DNA of 64,000 nucleotides from Imperialibacter sp964351395. GTDB lineage: Bacteria > Bacteroidota > Bacteroidia > Cytophagales > Cyclobacteriaceae. Location of the stretch: contig CAYGOF010000010.1 in assembly GCA_964351395.1 (NCBI GenBank), positions 190,074 to 254,073 of the forward strand, given 5' to 3'. The position numbers were made by a program, and so were the translations under genes. Within the stretch, counting starts at the first letter, position 1, and each line of letters begins with the position of its first letter. The notes below the pieces were generated by a model, which did not search any database, was not told the DNA's origin, and saw only the letters and a list, made by a program, of their open reading frames with translations. This document shows, piece by piece, positions 9,328-19,030 of this stretch.

Positions 9328-9702
9328 TCAACTGGTGTAGGTCCTTACTTTTTCAACTAACTGATCAAAGTTCAAAGGTTTTGGAATGAAGTCATTGATT
9401 CCATTGGAAAGGAATTCCTCCATTGTATAGTTTCTGGCATTTCCTGTAATCGCAACAATAGGAATATTATTTTTCGATTCATCAGCAAGTGCCCTTACTC
9501 TCTTGGTACATTCTATACCATCCATTACTGGCATATTGATATCCATTAAAATAAGGTCAAACGACTCTTCTTTCAACTTATCAAGGACCTGCTCTCCATT
9601 TTTAACAGAGGTAATCTGAAAGTTTTGGAGTGTTAGGATTTTTTTTGTCAGGTTCTGAATTACTGAGCTGTCCTCAGCAACAAGAATTTTTTTCATAGTC
9701 AT
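9328..9702 (-). CDS. single-domain response regulator (CheY-like)
   Basis: A 124-residue stand-alone receiver domain with no output domain. The phospho-acceptor Asp is in 'LILMDINMPVMDG', the acidic pocket is in 'VAEDSS', the switch Thr is in 'VAITGNA' and the conserved Lys is in 'FIPKPL'. Its start overlaps the stop of the hybrid kinase by 4 nt (ATGA). The kinase ends in an Hpt domain, so this receiver is the natural last acceptor of that phosphorelay; the downstream target is unknown. Confidence 0.92.
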   Translation of the reverse strand: MTMKKILVAEDSSVIQNLTKKILTLQNFQITSVKNGEQVLDKLKEESFDLILMDINMPVMDGIECTKRVRALADESKNNIPIVAITGNARNYTMEEFLSNGINDFIPKPLNFDQLVEKVRTYTS

Positions 9703-12700
9703 GATTGGGTTGAACTCGCACCTACAAATAACCTGTAATTTTCTTTAAATTCATTAAAACTGGCGGCTATTTCCATCAGTTTCTTTTCCACATCTTCGTA
9801 AATACTTCTCTTTAATTCCTGTTCGAGTTGGGTAACATACCAGGCAAATCGTTCTATGCCAAGCGTGCCTGAGTTGCCTTTCAAGGTATGCAATTCAGAC
9901 CTCAGCACTTCGTAGTTGCTCACCTGCAGTGCCTCAGTGCAATTAGCCAGACTTTCTTCGGCTTCTTTCAAGAAATCGTTTAAGACAGACTCGACCATTT
10001 CAGCGCCACCATATTTGCTTAGCTCGTCGAGCACCTGGGTGTTAACAATCTTCAAGTCGTCCGGCACCTGGGCCATTATGGGAGCTGCTATTTCGGTTGG
10101 TTTATTATTTTCTATCCAGTCTACCACCTTTTGAATGATTGTTTTTGCCTGTATGGGCTTTGAGATGTAGTCGTCGAGGCCATTGTCAAGAAATTTCTTG
10201 CGATCCTCCTCCATCGAGTAAGCAGTCATGGCAACGATTGGTGGTAAATGATCTAAATTCAACATCTTAATTTCTCTGGTAACCTGAACACCGTCTTTTT
10301 TTGGCATTTGTATGTCCATGAAAACCAAATGGTACTGATGTTGCTGTATCATTTGAATGGCGTCGTCGCCATTTTCTGCAAAATCCACCTTACAACCAGC
10401 CTTGATCAAGATGTGTCCGGCTACCTTTCGATTCACGTCGTTGTCATCCACCAATAGAATATAGGGTATCTTTTTCCGAAACACCTTTTGAATGGCCTCA
10501 TCTGAAAGCTGGAGTTGTGTTTCTTTTGGTTGCTCGACTACCTCCGCCTCAAAAGTGAACCAAAACGTACTTCCAAGCCCCGGGGTTGAATAGACTCCTA
10601 TTTCTCCTCCCATAGATTTGGTAAGTTCTTTGGAAATGGCCAGGCCAAGTCCTGTGCCACCAAATTTTTTGGTCATCGAGTTGTCGACCTGACTGAAGGA
10701 GTCGAACAACTTGACCAGGTCCGCTTTGCTAATCCCAATTCCCGAGTCTTTAATCTTAACTTTTAACACCAGGATATCGCCTTTTTTCTTGTGCTCGCTG
10801 AGACTGATGTATATTTTTCCCCGCCCTTTCGAGAACTTGATGGCATTAGAAGTCAGGTTGGAAAGCACTTGAAGTACCCTGGTTTCGTCAATTAAAAAAT
10901 AGCTAGGCAGGTTTTTTGGTACCGTATACTGCAAGCTTGTTTCGTTGATGGAAGCCTGCTGATTGAATAGGTTGTATAGTTTATCAAACGTGCCCCTTAA
11001 GTCAACAGGCTTTTTGCGAATCTCCATTTTTCCAGCCTCTATCTTCGACAAGTCGAGGATGTCGTTCAGGATGGTCAGCAGTGTTTCGCTTGACTTTTTG
11101 ATTGTACGGAGATATTCCGATTGCTCGCTGTCAAGACGTGTGCTTCCGATCAGGTCCAGCATTCCTATGATTCCGTTCATAGGAGTCCGTATTTCATGGC
11201 TCATATTTGCCAGGAATCTTTCTTTGATCTTCAATGACCTTTCGGCAAGCTCTTTGGCTTTCCGAAGCTCTTCGTTGGTACGGATAAGTGTTGTAATATC
11301 TCTTGCTACTCCTTCAATTTCGACAGGATGGTTTCGGCGGTAGACAAGCCTGATATTACAAAGACATTGTAGATCTTTGCCATCTTTTGTATAAACTGTT
11401 GCTTCAAAGTTCCTCAGTCGCCTTTTCTTCATTAGTTTACTGAAGATACTTTGAACAGAATCGCTTGAGCTGAACAGCTCGTCGATATTTTTCCCAATTG
11501 CTTCTTGAGAAGAATATCCTATTAGCTCTAACACAGAAGGGCTAATCATGGTGATTTTCCCTTTGGCATTGCATCGGAAGTAAATGTCCTGGAACGATTC
11601 GTAAATATTTCTGAATTTTTCCTCGCTTTCCTGAAGCGCTACTTCCGAAAGTTTTTTCTCAGTAATGTCGTTGGCAATAACGGAGACTTCCTCGATCGAC
11701 CCATCTGGAAGGAAAATAGGGTTTAGGAAGACATCTCTCCATATTTTATTTCCTTTAAGGTCGGTAACTGAGCTTTGGAAATTGACAATTTCTCCGATGA
11801 ATGCACGGTCGTACTTCGCTTTCCAGAAGCTGCTCATGCTTGGAACCAGGTAGTCGAATCCACTCTCACCCCCTAATGATGGTGTAATGCCGTAGTACCT
11901 GAGCAGAGCGTCCGCATAGTTTTGATTGAATGAAGTAAAGCAGTAGCTTCTGTCTATGGACCAAATCTGGTGAGTGGTAGATTCAAATATTGCCTTCAAC
12001 CTGGCGCTTTGGCTAATGATTTTCGCCTCATTAGATTTTCTTTCCAATGCGAGCGACACCTGACTGGAGATAAAATCAAGTAATTCCAGGTCTTTATGGT
12101 TGTAGGCCGTCCGGTCTTTATATGAATGAAAAGAAATGACCCCCGCGGGTTTCCCTTCAACATTAACTTGCACGCCAAGCCAAATCTGGGGCAGCTTTGT
12201 TGTCAATGTCAATTTCTTGTTTTCGGCTATTCTTTGAATTCCGTCCTCGTAAATGATCAAGGGTTTACTTCGCTCAAAGGTGAATTCCGCAAGCAGTTTG
12301 GTGATGCTCTTTAATTGCTTTACCTCCGCTGGATCTTCTAATTCGGTGATAAGAAATGGAAACTGGATTTTTTTAGTTTTCTCTTCTTTGAGCGTAATGG
12401 CAAAGTTTTGAATCTTCAGGATTTTGTTGAGTTCCTCAAATACATTTCGATAAAGAGCATCGAGATTGCTGCTGGTGGTGGTAAGGTTGGCTATTTTATA
12501 GTAAAGACTTTGCGCCTTCTCAGCTCTGATGCGCTCAGTAATGTCGTAAAATATGCCTCTAAATTCAGTTGGACTACCATCTTGTATCGTACAATTGACC
12601 CTTCCCGAGACGTAGATTTTTTTTCCGAATTTTGATATAAAAACGGTTTCAAATTTTTCTATCCTTTCACCTTCACCAATCAGGTTAAGGTTATTGAATG

Positions 12701-14117
12701 TGCCGGCCTGATGCTCTACAGGAATAAGGTCACTCAACTTAAGCTTGCTGATCTCTTCGTCATTGTAGCCAAGTTTAGTCTTCCAGGCCTCATTGACAAA
12801 GCGAAACTCACCTGCTGATGTAAATATTTGAATAAGGTCACTGGAGTTGTCGAAGAGTTCTTTTAGTTGAGCATTCGTTTTTTCAAGCTCCTGCCTGACT
12901 TTTCTTCTTTCGGAGATGTTTTCGCCAACAATTGTAATTCCAATTACCTGCCCTTTAGCATTTTTTAGGATGATAGAGCTAAACCTGATGATCACTATCT
13001 CGTCGTCGTCGAGGGTAATGACCCCAGTAAGTGCTTCGGTATAGTCTTCCCTTTCTACCAGTGTCTTGAAGTTTTTTGTGGTGATGTTGTCTCCTCCATA
13101 GGGTAAGAAAACATCAAAGAGGTCTTTGCCCAGCAGTTCACTCGCTGGTTTTCGTGTGGCTTTTAAAAGGGCTTCATTGCAAAATGTGATGATGCCGTCG
13201 CTATTCGTGGTGAGCGATAAGATCTTCGATTGATTGAGCGACTTTTGAAGTTTTTTCTCGCTTTCTAAAAGCGCTTTTTCCCGGCTCTCGGCTTCTTCGG
13301 CGAGCTTTCTCTCTGTGATGTCAATTGTGGCAGAAATGTACCCTGAAAACTTACCCAAACTTGTCACTCGAGGTATTCCTGTGTCTAATACCCATCTATA
13401 CTTTTTGTCATAGCGGCGTAGCCGATAAGTCACTTCGTATTTTTTTCGACGTTTGAATGCCAGGTCCATGGTCACCAGTACATCGTTTAGGTCGTCTTCA
13501 TGGATATTAGAAATCCACCCGTTGTTCTGCTCTTCATCTACCTCTTTTCCAGTGAATTTGAGCCACTGTTTGCTGAAATAGTAAAAGAAGTTGTTGGAGT
13601 TGGTCATTCGGAGCAGAACAGGAGCATTGTCTGCCAGGGATTGAAACGTTTTTTCTGACTCCAGAAAATAGACATCAGCATCATCCCCTTTGTTTTCCAA
13701 TTTGATCGTGCAAAGAAGCCTGTCGCTTTTTTCTTCTGGAAGGGCCGAAAGCTTGATTTTAGAAAAGAATACTTTGCCGGTAGTGTTTTGTATCTCACCT
13801 GCGAATTTTTGGGGCAACCCAAGAAGTGCGAGCTTAATTTTTTGTTTGAATTTGTCGACAGAAGTACTGCCGTCGGCCTGGTAGTTGGGGCAGAAGTCAA
13901 GTACCGACTTACCAGAGATTTCTTTTTGCCCTATTTTGAAGACTTCAAGTGCCTTCTCATTAAACTCAAGGATTTCATCATTGCTGAGCAACAGATTAAC
14001 GTCGTTGCTGTCGTCCAGAGCGGTCTTGAAACGTTGTTCAGCCACCTTAAGCGCGCCATTAAGCCTTTCTATCTCCTTCCGTAATTCTTCCGTAGTTTTG
14101 TTGTCGAGGCTGATCAT
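9699..14117 (-). CDS. multi-PAS hybrid sensor histidine kinase with receiver and Hpt domains
   Basis: A 1472-residue cytoplasmic sensor with no obvious membrane segment. Domains in order: about six PAS/PAC units (several closing with 'DITERK'-like C-caps) interrupted by a GAF domain at about residues 540-700; a HisKA dimerisation domain with phospho-His974 in 'MSHEIRTPMNG'; an HATPase_c domain with 'GTGLGLAISKEL'; a receiver at about 1215-1335 with Asp in 'VFMDIQMPKKDG'; and a C-terminal Hpt domain with 'LHTLKGNSGTLG' near residue 1413. This gives a complete His-Asp-His relay in one chain, with the single-domain regulator encoded immediately downstream as final acceptor. The many PAS units and the GAF suggest integration of small-molecule, redox or light signals; the ligand cannot be read from sequence. 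Confidence 0.93.
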   Translation of the reverse strand: MISLDNKTTEELRKEIERLNGALKVAEQRFKTALDDSNDVNLLLSNDEILEFNEKALEVFKIGQKEISGKSVLDFCPNYQADGSTSVDKFKQKIKLALLGLPQKFAGEIQNTTGKVFFSKIKLSALPEEKSDRLLCTIKLENKGDDADVYFLESEKTFQSLADNAPVLLRMTNSNNFFYYFSKQWLKFTGKEVDEEQNNGWISNIHEDDLNDVLVTMDLAFKRRKKYEVTYRLRRYDKKYRWVLDTGIPRVTSLGKFSGYISATIDITERKLAEEAESREKALLESEKKLQKSLNQSKILSLTTNSDGIITFCNEALLKATRKPASELLGKDLFDVFLPYGGDNITTKNFKTLVEREDYTEALTGVITLDDDEIVIIRFSSIILKNAKGQVIGITIVGENISERRKVRQELEKTNAQLKELFDNSSDLIQIFTSAGEFRFVNEAWKTKLGYNDEEISKLKLSDLIPVEHQAGTFNNLNLIGEGERIEKFETVFISKFGKKIYVSGRVNCTIQDGSPTEFRGIFYDITERIRAEKAQSLYYKIANLTTTSSNLDALYRNVFEELNKILKIQNFAITLKEEKTKKIQFPFLITELEDPAEVKQLKSITKLLAEFTFERSKPLIIYEDGIQRIAENKKLTLTTKLPQIWLGVQVNVEGKPAGVISFHSYKDRTAYNHKDLELLDFISSQVSLALERKSNEAKIISQSARLKAIFESTTHQIWSIDRSYCFTSFNQNYADALLRYYGITPSLGGESGFDYLVPSMSSFWKAKYDRAFIGEIVNFQSSVTDLKGNKIWRDVFLNPIFLPDGSIEEVSVIANDITEKKLSEVALQESEEKFRNIYESFQDIYFRCNAKGKITMISPSVLELIGYSSQEAIGKNIDELFSSSDSVQSIFSKLMKKRRLRNFEATVYTKDGKDLQCLCNIRLVYRRNHPVEIEGVARDITTLIRTNEELRKAKELAERSLKIKERFLANMSHEIRTPMNGIIGMLDLIGSTRLDSEQSEYLRTIKKSSETLLTILNDILDLSKIEAGKMEIRKKPVDLRGTFDKLYNLFNQQASINETSLQYTVPKNLPSYFLIDETRVLQVLSNLTSNAIKFSKGRGKIYISLSEHKKKGDILVLKVKIKDSGIGISKADLVKLFDSFSQVDNSMTKKFGGTGLGLAISKELTKSMGGEIGVYSTPGLGSTFWFTFEAEVVEQPKETQLQLSDEAIQKVFRKKIPYILLVDDNDVNRKVAGHILIKAGCKVDFAENGDDAIQMIQQHQYHLVFMDIQMPKKDGVQVTREIKMLNLDHLPPIVAMTAYSMEEDRKKFLDNGLDDYISKPIQAKTIIQKVVDWIENNKPTEIAAPIMAQVPDDLKIVNTQVLDELSKYGGAEMVESVLNDFLKEAEESLANCTEALQVSNYEVLRSELHTLKGNSGTLGIERFAWYVTQLEQELKRSIYEDVEKKLMEIAASFNEFKENYRLFVGASSTQS

Positions 14118-14215
14118 GCGTGAATGCTTGTCTGGCTAAAAAAGGCAGCGTATTTCCTAAAGTTAATAAAATTGCAAAAGATAAGAACCAGGCGCAGATA
14201 TTAAGGGCACTAAAT

Positions 14216-15136
14216 ATGACTTTAAAAGGCAAAAAGCTAATTGTAATTGTAGGGCCAACGGCAGTAGGTAAAACAGATTTGGCTTTCAATCTTGCCAGGC
14301 GTTTGGAAACAGAGATCGTATCTGCTGACTCCAGGCAATTTTACCGGGAGCTTGAAATCGGCACAGCCAAACCTGAACAAAGTATGTTGGACCAGGTCAG
14401 GCATCATTTTATAAATACGCTATCGATAACTGAAGAAACAACTGCGGGCCAATTTGAGAGAGAAGCACTAGGAGTTCTTGCCCAAATTTTTCGAACAAAA
14501 GATGTGGCAGTCATGGTGGGGGGATCAGGTTTGTATGTGCAGGCTGTTTGTGAAGGGATGGATGAAATGCCGCAGATAGCGCCAGGGATCAGGGAAAAGT
14601 GGAATGAAAGTGTGAGAGTGAGCGGATTGGAGGAAGTGAGCCGTTTTGTTCATCAACACGACCCCGAATTTTATAAGCATGTAGATAAAAGCAATCCGGT
14701 AAGGTTAGTGCGGGCCGCCGAAGTGATTGAATCAACGGGGAGGCCTTTTTCATCTTTCAGAGTCAAGCAGTCAACAGCTAAGCGAGAATTTTCAATCGTC
14801 AAAATTGGATTGACAGCTGATAGAGATGAATTGTATAAAAGGATCGATTACCGAATGGATCTTATGATAGCTGCAGGGCTTTTTGAAGAAGCGAAGGGTT
14901 TTTTCGAACAAAGGCATCTACAGTCACTGCAAACACTTGGTTATCAGGAAGTATTTGGCTACCTGGAAGGGAAATATGATGAAGCTGAAGCGGTACGTTT
15001 GCTGAAAAGGAACTCACGAAGGTATGCCAAGCGTCAACTGACCTGGTTTAGAAAAGACCAGGAAGTTGAGTGGTTTGATCGGAGCGAATCAGAGAACGTT
15101 TATAGCTATCTGCGAAACGCCGAAATTTTGGTTTAA
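14216..15136 (+). CDS. miaA: tRNA dimethylallyltransferase
   Basis: A 306-residue enzyme that transfers a dimethylallyl group from DMAPP to N6 of A37 in tRNAs reading UNN codons. The P-loop is 'GPTAVGKT' at residues 11-18, followed by 'SADSRQFY' and 'GTAKP', both family signatures; the C-terminal 'RRYAKRQLTWFR' binds tRNA. I placed the start at 14216 because the P-loop then falls where it does in the family; an upstream in-frame ATG at 14120 would add a 32-residue extension unlike homologues. It is divergent from the histidine kinase and overlaps the convergent 91-aa gene at its 3' end by 4 nt. Confidence 0.95.
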   Translation: MTLKGKKLIVIVGPTAVGKTDLAFNLARRLETEIVSADSRQFYRELEIGTAKPEQSMLDQVRHHFINTLSITEETTAGQFEREALGVLAQIFRTKDVAVMVGGSGLYVQAVCEGMDEMPQIAPGIREKWNESVRVSGLEEVSRFVHQHDPEFYKHVDKSNPVRLVRAAEVIESTGRPFSSFRVKQSTAKREFSIVKIGLTADRDELYKRIDYRMDLMIAAGLFEEAKGFFEQRHLQSLQTLGYQEVFGYLEGKYDEAEAVRLLKRNSRRYAKRQLTWFRKDQEVEWFDRSESENVYSYLRNAEILV

Positions 15137-15408
15137 AAACTCCTGGCTTTGATTAAGCCTGCTATTAGTTTGTAAGGAAAGCTGGAGATCAGTTTGTTGT
15201 ACCTAAACATCATGGCTCTTAGCTTGCGAAGCTCTTCGGAGCTTTGTTTACTGATAACTGATTCGACAGAATCCAGACTCGGATCAATTTCCATGTCTGA
15301 GGTCAGGATTTGGATTTTTTTCTTTTCACCAATCAAGAATTGGCTTACCACAATGCCCCAAAGCATTAAAAAGAGAGATAGCGCGAGAAAAATGGGTAAA
15401 AACCCCAT
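15133..15408 (-). CDS. small membrane-anchored hypothetical protein, 91 aa
   Basis: The N-terminus is a single hydrophobic helix (about residues 4-26), followed by a basic patch and a soluble, charged tail predicted to be partly helical. No known domain was recognised. The 3' end overlaps miaA by 4 nt in convergent orientation. The start lies only 4 bp after the stop of pfkA, so it is very likely co-transcribed with pfkA. Function unknown. Confidence 0.65.
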   Translation of the reverse strand: MGFLPIFLALSLFLMLWGIVVSQFLIGEKKKIQILTSDMEIDPSLDSVESVISKQSSEELRKLRAMMFRYNKLISSFPYKLIAGLIKARSF

Positions 15409-15412
15409 ATAA

Positions 15413-16384
15413 TTATATGCTTAGGATTTCAACAAGTCTGATAAGATCCTGATCGAGAGGTTTCGACTTAGAGATCGCAATTTTCAGGTTCGTATAAATC
15501 ACCTCTTTGTCTACGATACCCACCATCACATTTTTTTCTCCATTCAAGAGCCCTTCTACAGCAGCAAGACCCAGTCTGGAAGCAAGAATTCTGTCAAATG
15601 CTGTTGGGTTGCCACCTCTCTGGATATGCCCCAGCGTTGATACCCTTATGTCTGCTTTGGGCAGGTGAACAGCTACTTTAGCGGCAATTTCGTGGGCGTT
15701 TCCTTCTTCACCTCCTTCGGCAACCACAATAATGGACGATGTTTTTTGTGCATCCTTTCCTTTTTGAAGCGTAGTAATCACTTCGTTGATCGTAGTAGAG
15801 GTTTCTGGCACCATCACTAGCTCTGCACCTCCACCGATACCGGATTGGATGGCAATATACCCTGAGTGGCGTCCCATTACTTCTATAAAGAAAACCCTGT
15901 CGTGCGACATGGCTGTATCTCTAATTTTATCGATCGCTTCAAGTGCAGTATTCACTGCGGTGTCAAAGCCTATTGTATAATCAGAGCCAAATAGGTCATT
16001 GTCAATCGTGCCCGGTGCACCGACTACAGGTATGCCATACTCCTCGTAAAAGATGTTGGCGCCAGTAAACGTTCCATCGCCACCGATCGCAATCAAACCT
16101 TCGATACCCCTTGAAGAAAGCTGTTCGTAGGCCTTTTTGCGACCTTCCTTGGTCATGAATTCTTTGCTCCTGGCAGATTTTAGGATAGTACCTCCACGCT
16201 GGACGATATTGCTAACAGAATAAGATTTCATCTTGTAGATGTCACCCTCAATCATTCCATTGTACCCGTACTTTATCCCATAAACTTCAATTTGGTGGTA
16301 CAAAGCACTTCTCACTACAGACCTTATACAAGCATTCATGCCAGGGGCATCACCACCTGAAGTAAATACAGCTATCTTTTTCAT
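15413..16384 (-). CDS. pfkA: ATP-dependent 6-phosphofructokinase
   Basis: A 323-residue bacterial-type ATP-PFK that phosphorylates fructose 6-phosphate to fructose 1,6-bisphosphate, the committed step of glycolysis. Signatures seen: 'TSGGDAPGMNACIRS' ATP-binding N-terminus, 'GGDGTF', 'GTIDNDLFGSDYTIGFDTA' with catalytic Asp, and 'EVMGRHSGYIA'. The Gly of 'GGDGT' is the mark of ATP rather than PPi use. I chose ATG 16384 because the protein then starts directly before the first strand as in the family; a longer in-frame start at 16516 would add 44 unlikely residues. The 91-aa membrane gene follows at 4 bp. Confidence 0.96.
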   Translation of the reverse strand: MKKIAVFTSGGDAPGMNACIRSVVRSALYHQIEVYGIKYGYNGMIEGDIYKMKSYSVSNIVQRGGTILKSARSKEFMTKEGRKKAYEQLSSRGIEGLIAIGGDGTFTGANIFYEEYGIPVVGAPGTIDNDLFGSDYTIGFDTAVNTALEAIDKIRDTAMSHDRVFFIEVMGRHSGYIAIQSGIGGGAELVMVPETSTTINEVITTLQKGKDAQKTSSIIVVAEGGEEGNAHEIAAKVAVHLPKADIRVSTLGHIQRGGNPTAFDRILASRLGLAAVEGLLNGEKNVMVGIVDKEVIYTNLKIAISKSKPLDQDLIRLVEILSI

Positions 16385-16537
16385 CAAAGAATCATTTGTT
16401 AGTATTAAGTTGCCCTTGTGGAACGAAAATCCTTTTGACCTTCCAAGGTAGCCACTTAAAGTATAAATTTCTACCGCTTTTGGCTCATGCGTCGCAAATC
16501 TACTATTAATCTTCAAATGGCCAATGGTCTCTTTTCG

Positions 16538-16545
16538 TATGTTTG
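16538..16545 (+). promoter_or_regulatory. -7 promoter element (TATGTTTG)
   Basis: TATGTTTG is a full match to the Bacteroidota TAnnTTTG box. It lies 21 nt before ATG 16567 and overlaps the alternative in-frame start at 16543, which argues for the shorter protein. I see no good TTG at the -33 distance, so the call is tentative. Confidence 0.35.
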
Positions 16546-16566
16546 CTTATTAGTAGTTTGAAGGGC

Positions 16567-17871
16567 ATGAAAAAATTGAAGGTGTTAATAGTGACTTACT
16601 ACTGGCCCCCAAGTGGAGGTGGTGGGGTTCAGCGGTGGCTGAAATTGTCAGGCTATTTGCCGGAATTTGGTGTCGAACCAGTGATTTTCACTCCAGAAAA
16701 TCCAGCTTTTCACTTAAAAGATGAGTCTTTGGTGCAAGAGGTGTCGGAGGATATCGAAGTTTGGAAATTCCCTATTTGGGAGCCCTTAAAATACCTGGGT
16801 AAGGGTGGCAATATCAGGCAAGGTCAGGTGCTTGAAAAATCTTCAAAAAGTATTTGGGATAGAATAATGATTTGGGCCAGGGCCACTCTTTTTATTCCTG
16901 ACCCACGTGTTTTTTGGGTAAGTCCATCGGTGAAGTTTCTTATGTCGATGCTGAAAAGAAATCAAATTGATGTGGTCATTACGACTGGACCACCGCATAG
17001 CATGCACCTTATTGGCAGAGAATTAAAGCGCAAAACAGGGGTGAAATGGGTAGCTGATTTTCGAGATCCATGGTCGGAATGGGATATATTAGAAAAACTT
17101 GGTGTGAAGGGTTGGGCAAAAACCAGGCACAGGGCGTTGGAGAAGAGCGTATTGGGAGACTGTGATTTGCTTATAACGGTGAGTGATTCATGGGCCAAGG
17201 ACTTTGCCAGACTGGGAGCTCCTCGTGCGTTTGTTTTACCCAATGGATTTGACCCTACACCCAAAGAAAATGGATTAAACAAAGCCTCAAAGGGAAAGTT
17301 CGTGGTATCTCATATTGGGATGCTGAATGAAATGAGAAACCCGGTCGCTGTTTGGGAGGCGCTTTCAGCACTATGTGTCGAAAACAGAGATTTTGCTTCG
17401 AAGCTTGAAATTTATCTGGCGGGAATTCTCAGCGATAGGGTGCTTGCGTCCATCGCTTCTTACCCGGAGTTGAAATCGAAATTGGTGGTAGATGGCTATT
17501 TATCTCATAAAAGCGCAAGGAAAGCAATGAAGGAAAGTAGTTTGCTACTATTGGTAATGAACGAGTCGGCAAATGCCCGGGGCCATATACCGGGAAAATT
17601 ATTCGAATATGTGGAAGCCAGAACACCTATACTGGCAATCGGCGACCCGGACGGTGACGCTGCTCAAATATTGACAAAAACCCAAGCAGGTGCTGCCTTT
17701 TCGTTTGATGATTCAAAAAGTGTGAGGAAAGAAATAGAAGAGCGTTACAGGACGTTTGAAAATGGAGAAGTGTTTAGTTCAAAAGACATCGATCAATACT
17801 CTCGCAGGAGTCAGGCGATGAAATTGGCGAATGAGCTTTTCAAAATGACTCTCAAGCCCACTAAGATTTAG
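16567..17871 (+). CDS. glycosyltransferase family 4-like protein
   Basis: A 434-residue GT-B fold glycosyltransferase. The N-terminal 'TYYWPPSGGGGVQRW' is the acceptor-side glycine-rich loop of GT4-like enzymes; 'DFRDPW' and, in the C-terminal half, 'GKLFEYVEARTP' correspond to the nucleotide-sugar binding E-x7-E region. It probably adds a sugar to an exopolysaccharide, lipopolysaccharide or glycoprotein glycan; the donor is unknown. The start at 16567 is preferred over 16543 because of the promoter element that overlaps the latter. A sugar aminotransferase gene follows 55 bp downstream, so the two are likely used in the same surface-glycan pathway. Confidence 0.88.
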   Translation: MKKLKVLIVTYYWPPSGGGGVQRWLKLSGYLPEFGVEPVIFTPENPAFHLKDESLVQEVSEDIEVWKFPIWEPLKYLGKGGNIRQGQVLEKSSKSIWDRIMIWARATLFIPDPRVFWVSPSVKFLMSMLKRNQIDVVITTGPPHSMHLIGRELKRKTGVKWVADFRDPWSEWDILEKLGVKGWAKTRHRALEKSVLGDCDLLITVSDSWAKDFARLGAPRAFVLPNGFDPTPKENGLNKASKGKFVVSHIGMLNEMRNPVAVWEALSALCVENRDFASKLEIYLAGILSDRVLASIASYPELKSKLVVDGYLSHKSARKAMKESSLLLLVMNESANARGHIPGKLFEYVEARTPILAIGDPDGDAAQILTKTQAGAAFSFDDSKSVRKEIEERYRTFENGEVFSSKDIDQYSRRSQAMKLANELFKMTLKPTKI

Positions 17872-17926
17872 GCGAGAGCGGCGCAGGCCCAGCCTTTATC
17901 CAGTGATAACTTAAATCAATACCCAA

Positions 17927-19030
17927 ATGAGCCAAATTCCCCACTTCGATCTTAGCCGTCAACACCAGTCTCTAAAAGCTGTGCTTGATAAGGCTTACGA
18001 GCGAGTGATGAACCGAAGCTGGTTTGTTCTTGGGGAGGAGGTAAAAGGTTTCGAACAAGAATTTGGGGAATACCTGGGCGTTGCTCATTGTGTGGGCGTT
18101 GCTAATGGCACTGACGCACTGGAGCTTTCGCTCAAAGCAGCTGGTATTCAATTGGGCGACGAGGTAATAGTACCGGCCAATACGTGGGTTTCAGTTGCTG
18201 AGGCCGTGATGAATGTTGGCGCCTCTCCCGTTTTTTCTGATTCTTTGTCAGGCAACTATACAATAGACCCTACTTCGGTGGAAAGGTGCATCTCACCTGC
18301 TACAAAAGCCATCATTGTTGTGCACCAGTATGGGCAGCCGGCCATGCTGGATGCGTTGCTGAAATTGCGTGACAGGTACGGGTTGTTGTTGATCGAAGAT
18401 TGCGCCCATGCACATGGTGCTATGTATGCCGGAAAAAATGTAGGCACCTTTGGCGACTTTGGATGTTTTAGTTTTTACCCCACTAAAAACCTCGGATGTC
18501 TCGGCGATGGTGGAGCCGTGGTTACGAACAATGAGTTATATGCCAACTCCTTAAGACTGCTAGCCAACCACGGGCAACCATCCAGAAACAGCCATAGGCT
18601 AGTTGGTAGAAATAGCCGGCTTCACGAGCTACAAGCAGCTTTTCTTCGCGCTAAACTTCAATTTTTGGATCAATGGAATACCAGGCGAAGATCGATTGCA
18701 ACAGTGTATACCAATGGTCTTGATAGATCAATGTATCTCTTACCTTCGACCGGAGACCCTCATTTCTGTGTATTTCATCAATACGTTGTGCAAACTGAAG
18801 ATAGAGAAAGGCTTATCGGTCATCTTAATTCATCCGCCATTTCTACAACGATCCACTACCCTGAGCCGATAACGAATTTGGCTCCCTACAAAAATTTACG
18901 AAAAGACCCGGAAGGGTTGGCCGTTTGCCAAAAAGAAAGTGCTGCAATTCTTTCACTCCCTATGTTTCCCGAGCTCAGCAATGAGGAAGTGAAGGCCGTT
19001 ATTCATGCGTTGAACAATTTCAGGGGTTAG
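17927..19030 (+). CDS. DegT/DnrJ/EryC1/StrS-family sugar aminotransferase
   Basis: A 367-residue PLP enzyme of the sugar aminotransferase family, which makes amino sugars from nucleotide-linked keto sugars. Seen: 'VGVANGTDALELSL' phosphate-binding loop, 'IEDCAHAHG' with the PLP-ring Asp, and the Schiff-base lysine in 'FYPTKNLGCLGDGGA'. Length is normal. Likely product is an amino sugar for surface polysaccharide, possibly a 3-amino-3,6-dideoxyhexose; the exact sugar is inferred only from the family. Its last 11 nt overlap the convergent haemoglobin gene. Confidence 0.9.
   Translation: MSQIPHFDLSRQHQSLKAVLDKAYERVMNRSWFVLGEEVKGFEQEFGEYLGVAHCVGVANGTDALELSLKAAGIQLGDEVIVPANTWVSVAEAVMNVGASPVFSDSLSGNYTIDPTSVERCISPATKAIIVVHQYGQPAMLDALLKLRDRYGLLLIEDCAHAHGAMYAGKNVGTFGDFGCFSFYPTKNLGCLGDGGAVVTNNELYANSLRLLANHGQPSRNSHRLVGRNSRLHELQAAFLRAKLQFLDQWNTRRRSIATVYTNGLDRSMYLLPSTGDPHFCVFHQYVVQTEDRERLIGHLNSSAISTTIHYPEPITNLAPYKNLRKDPEGLAVCQKESAAILSLPMFPELSNEEVKAVIHALNNFRG

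Noticed and set aside
12126..12314. Short plus-strand frames in the histidine kinase region
   Set aside because: They are antisense to a confident multi-domain gene and carry no recognisable protein features.
14120..14215. 32-residue N-terminal extension of miaA
   Set aside because: The P-loop position in the family calls for a start at 14216; the extension has no family similarity.
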